From the NCBI RefSeq assembly GCF_900169565.1, contig NZ_LT828648.1:2392501-2456500 (forward strand): DNA of 64,000 nucleotides, given 5' to 3'. Below are positions 62,680-64,000 of this stretch, in pieces; position 1 is the first letter of the stretch; every line of letters starts with the position of its first letter. Under the pieces are notes generated by a model. That model had not been told where the DNA came from. It did not search any database and saw only the letters and a list, made by a program, of their open reading frames with translations. Source of the DNA: Nitrospira japonica (lineage in GTDB: Bacteria > Nitrospirota > Nitrospiria > Nitrospirales > Nitrospiraceae). The translations under genes were made by a program, and so were the position numbers.

Positions 62680-64000
62680 GTGGCCAAAAACCGAAAAACC
62701 AAGCCGGCTGGTGCGGCAAAGTCGCGGAGCAAGACGCCTGCCGGACGATCGAAGAAACGAGAGACGAAGCTTGCGGATTCCGCCGCCTTCGTGGTCAGCG
62801 GCCGAATTCGCGACACGGACGATCGCCCCGTGGCCGGGGTACTGGTGCGCGCCTACGACCAAGACCTCCGTAAGAGCCAACTACTTGGTGACGATTGGAC
62901 TGATGAACTGGGGCACTATCGGATTCCCTATCGCCGGACGGCGTTCTGCAGGGCCGACAAAGAAAACGCGGATCTGTATACGGTTGTCGTCAGCGCGGAC
63001 GAGCGTGAGCTGCTCCGCTCATCCGTGCTCTTCAACGCACTCGCGGAGACTCAGATCGACCATGTGATCGCCGGCGTCGAGAATCGGGAATCCGAGTACG
63101 AGCATGTCTTGAAGGCCATTCGTCCGCTCCTTGCAGGGCAGGGCGAACGGGGGCAGGATCTGCCGGTCACGGAACTCACCGACAAGGACATCCTGTTTCT
63201 AACTCAAGACACGGGTGTTGCGTCCGAGCAGATCGCGCTGCTCGTCAAGGCCCATCAGTCCGCCGCGACGGTTCGACCGGACAAGACGGCCTCGACACAC
63301 CGAGGTCGATCGGACGATCAGGCCGTTCCCGCAGAACTCTACTACGGCTGGTTTCGACAGGGTGTTCCGACCGAGCCGAAGGCACTTTGGTCGACCAAGC
63401 CCGACGACCTGATTGCCGCGTTCACCGCCGCGATCCAACGGAACATCGTGCCGCAACGATTGAGAGAGTGGTTGGACAAGCTGTCGGCTCTTGTCGAAGC
63501 GATGAACGTATCCACGGCACTGCAGCCGGCGGCTGACGGGCACAGGGCGTCTCTGGGCGATCTGTTGGCCACGATTCCGGGACGGCTCTCGACGAAGAAG
63601 GAACGCCTTGCAGCGGGAGCGCTCCTCGACACCGGCTTGACCGAGGCGAGTTTCGCCGGGCGACTTCGCGACGCGGGCTTCAGCGCCGGAGAGATCGCGT
63701 CCGTCCAGGTGACGCGGGCGCTTGGGGACTTGACCGGTGGAAACCGGACGTTGGTCCAGGAACTCCAGGCATTGCGCGGAACAACCAGCGATCCTTCCCT
63801 GCGGTTTCTCGCACCGGTGCCGCCGGCCCGTTGGCTGGAATTGGCCGTCAAGCACCGGTCCGATGGTCCGCTTGGAACCAGTCCGGAGATTCACGCCGAA
63901 GAACTCGAACGAGCCGTTGAGGCGCAACATCCGACCGCGGTTCTCGCCGCGCGCATTCAATCAGGTCATGTGGAACTGCACGATGCCGCTCTCAAGGCTG
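62680..64000 (+). CDS. TcA-like / large neuraminidase-like Tc toxin component, N-terminal part (runs off the window)
   Basis: A GTG at 62680 after aggtgagct opens a frame with no stop to the window end (440 codons so far). A basic N-terminus (Lys-rich, about 1-35) leads to a transthyretin-like/carboxypeptidase-regulatory fold (FVVSGRIRDTDDRPVAGVLV, RKSQLLGDDWTDELGHYRIP). Helical, Leu-rich sequence with TcA-like segments follows (ELYYGWFRQGVPTEPKALWS, then TKPDDLIAAFTAAIQ). In Tc loci the TcA subunit forms the pentameric injection channel. The order TcB-TcC before TcA fits one toxin locus; the pore region lies outside the window, so this call rests on context and the N-terminal pattern. Confidence 0.72.
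   Translation, partial: MAKNRKTKPAGAAKSRSKTPAGRSKKRETKLADSAAFVVSGRIRDTDDRPVAGVLVRAYDQDLRKSQLLGDDWTDELGHYRIPYRRTAFCRADKENADLYTVVVSADERELLRSSVLFNALAETQIDHVIAGVENRESEYEHVLKAIRPLLAGQGERGQDLPVTELTDKDILFLTQDTGVASEQIALLVKAHQSAATVRPDKTASTHRGRSDDQAVPAELYYGWFRQGVPTEPKALWSTKPDDLIAAFTAAIQRNIVPQRLREWLDKLSALVEAMNVSTALQPAADGHRASLGDLLATIPGRLSTKKERLAAGALLDTGLTEASFAGRLRDAGFSAGEIASVQVTRALGDLTGGNRTLVQELQALRGTTSDPSLRFLAPVPPARWLELAVKHRSDGPLGTSPEIHAEELERAVEAQHPTAVLAARIQSGHVELHDAALKA

Overview
This 64-kb window is chromosomal DNA from a moderately GC-rich Gram-negative-type bacterium. It has lipoproteins, an outer-membrane beta-barrel protein, a CcdA/TlpA pair and a c-type cytochrome of the P460 family. The protein set and rRNA flavour fit a Nitrospira-like organism (Nitrospirota). 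That is my inference from gene content, not a computed placement. The window opens in the 3' end of a 23S rRNA gene followed by 5S rRNA and a strong terminator.

Region 1 (about 0.8-12 kb) is an accessory island just downstream of the rRNA operon. It holds a 199-bp fold-back element, an unknown two-gene unit, and a compact type II-short CBASS operon (HNH-SAVED effector, cGAS-like nucleotidyltransferase, stand-alone E2-like protein). It also holds a HEPN-like gene broken by two in-frame amber codons, which overlaps an AbiEii-type nucleotidyltransferase toxin gene. An intact IS3-family element abuts the remnant of a second IS3-type transposase. Two copies of a roughly 145-bp direct repeat bracket the CBASS unit, and a third, shorter copy lies near 21 kb.

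Region 2 (about 12-45 kb) is a patchwork of short housekeeping and stress units: exonuclease III, a 2OG-Fe(II) oxygenase, a GlxA-type regulator divergent from OsmC, and a large secreted putative metallopeptidase. A redox cluster (CcdA, TlpA-like thioredoxin, DsrE) sits beside a NarL/NarX-type two-component pair. Further on are an alpha/beta hydrolase, a secreted Sm-like protein, and a kinase/HAD pair next to a GH13 glycosidase. Glutathione peroxidase, the gnd-zwf oxidative pentose phosphate pair, cysteine synthase, and a Rieske-flavodoxin fusion complete it. Many neighbours look unrelated and are transcribed singly.

Region 3 (about 45-64 kb) is rich in secreted proteins with folds better known from eukaryotes or from host interaction: a thaumatin-like lipoprotein and a lipoprotein of six fascin-like repeats. 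A P460-family cytochrome, a DUF302 protein and a beta-barrel protein lie among them. The window ends in a Tc (ABC) toxin-like locus: a giant SpvB/TcdB/Rhs TcB-TcC gene split by one frameshift just before its Rhs core, then the start of a TcA-like gene that runs off the window. The locus looks like an insect-toxin-type or contractile-independent delivery system in which the C-terminal toxin domain is not recognisable.
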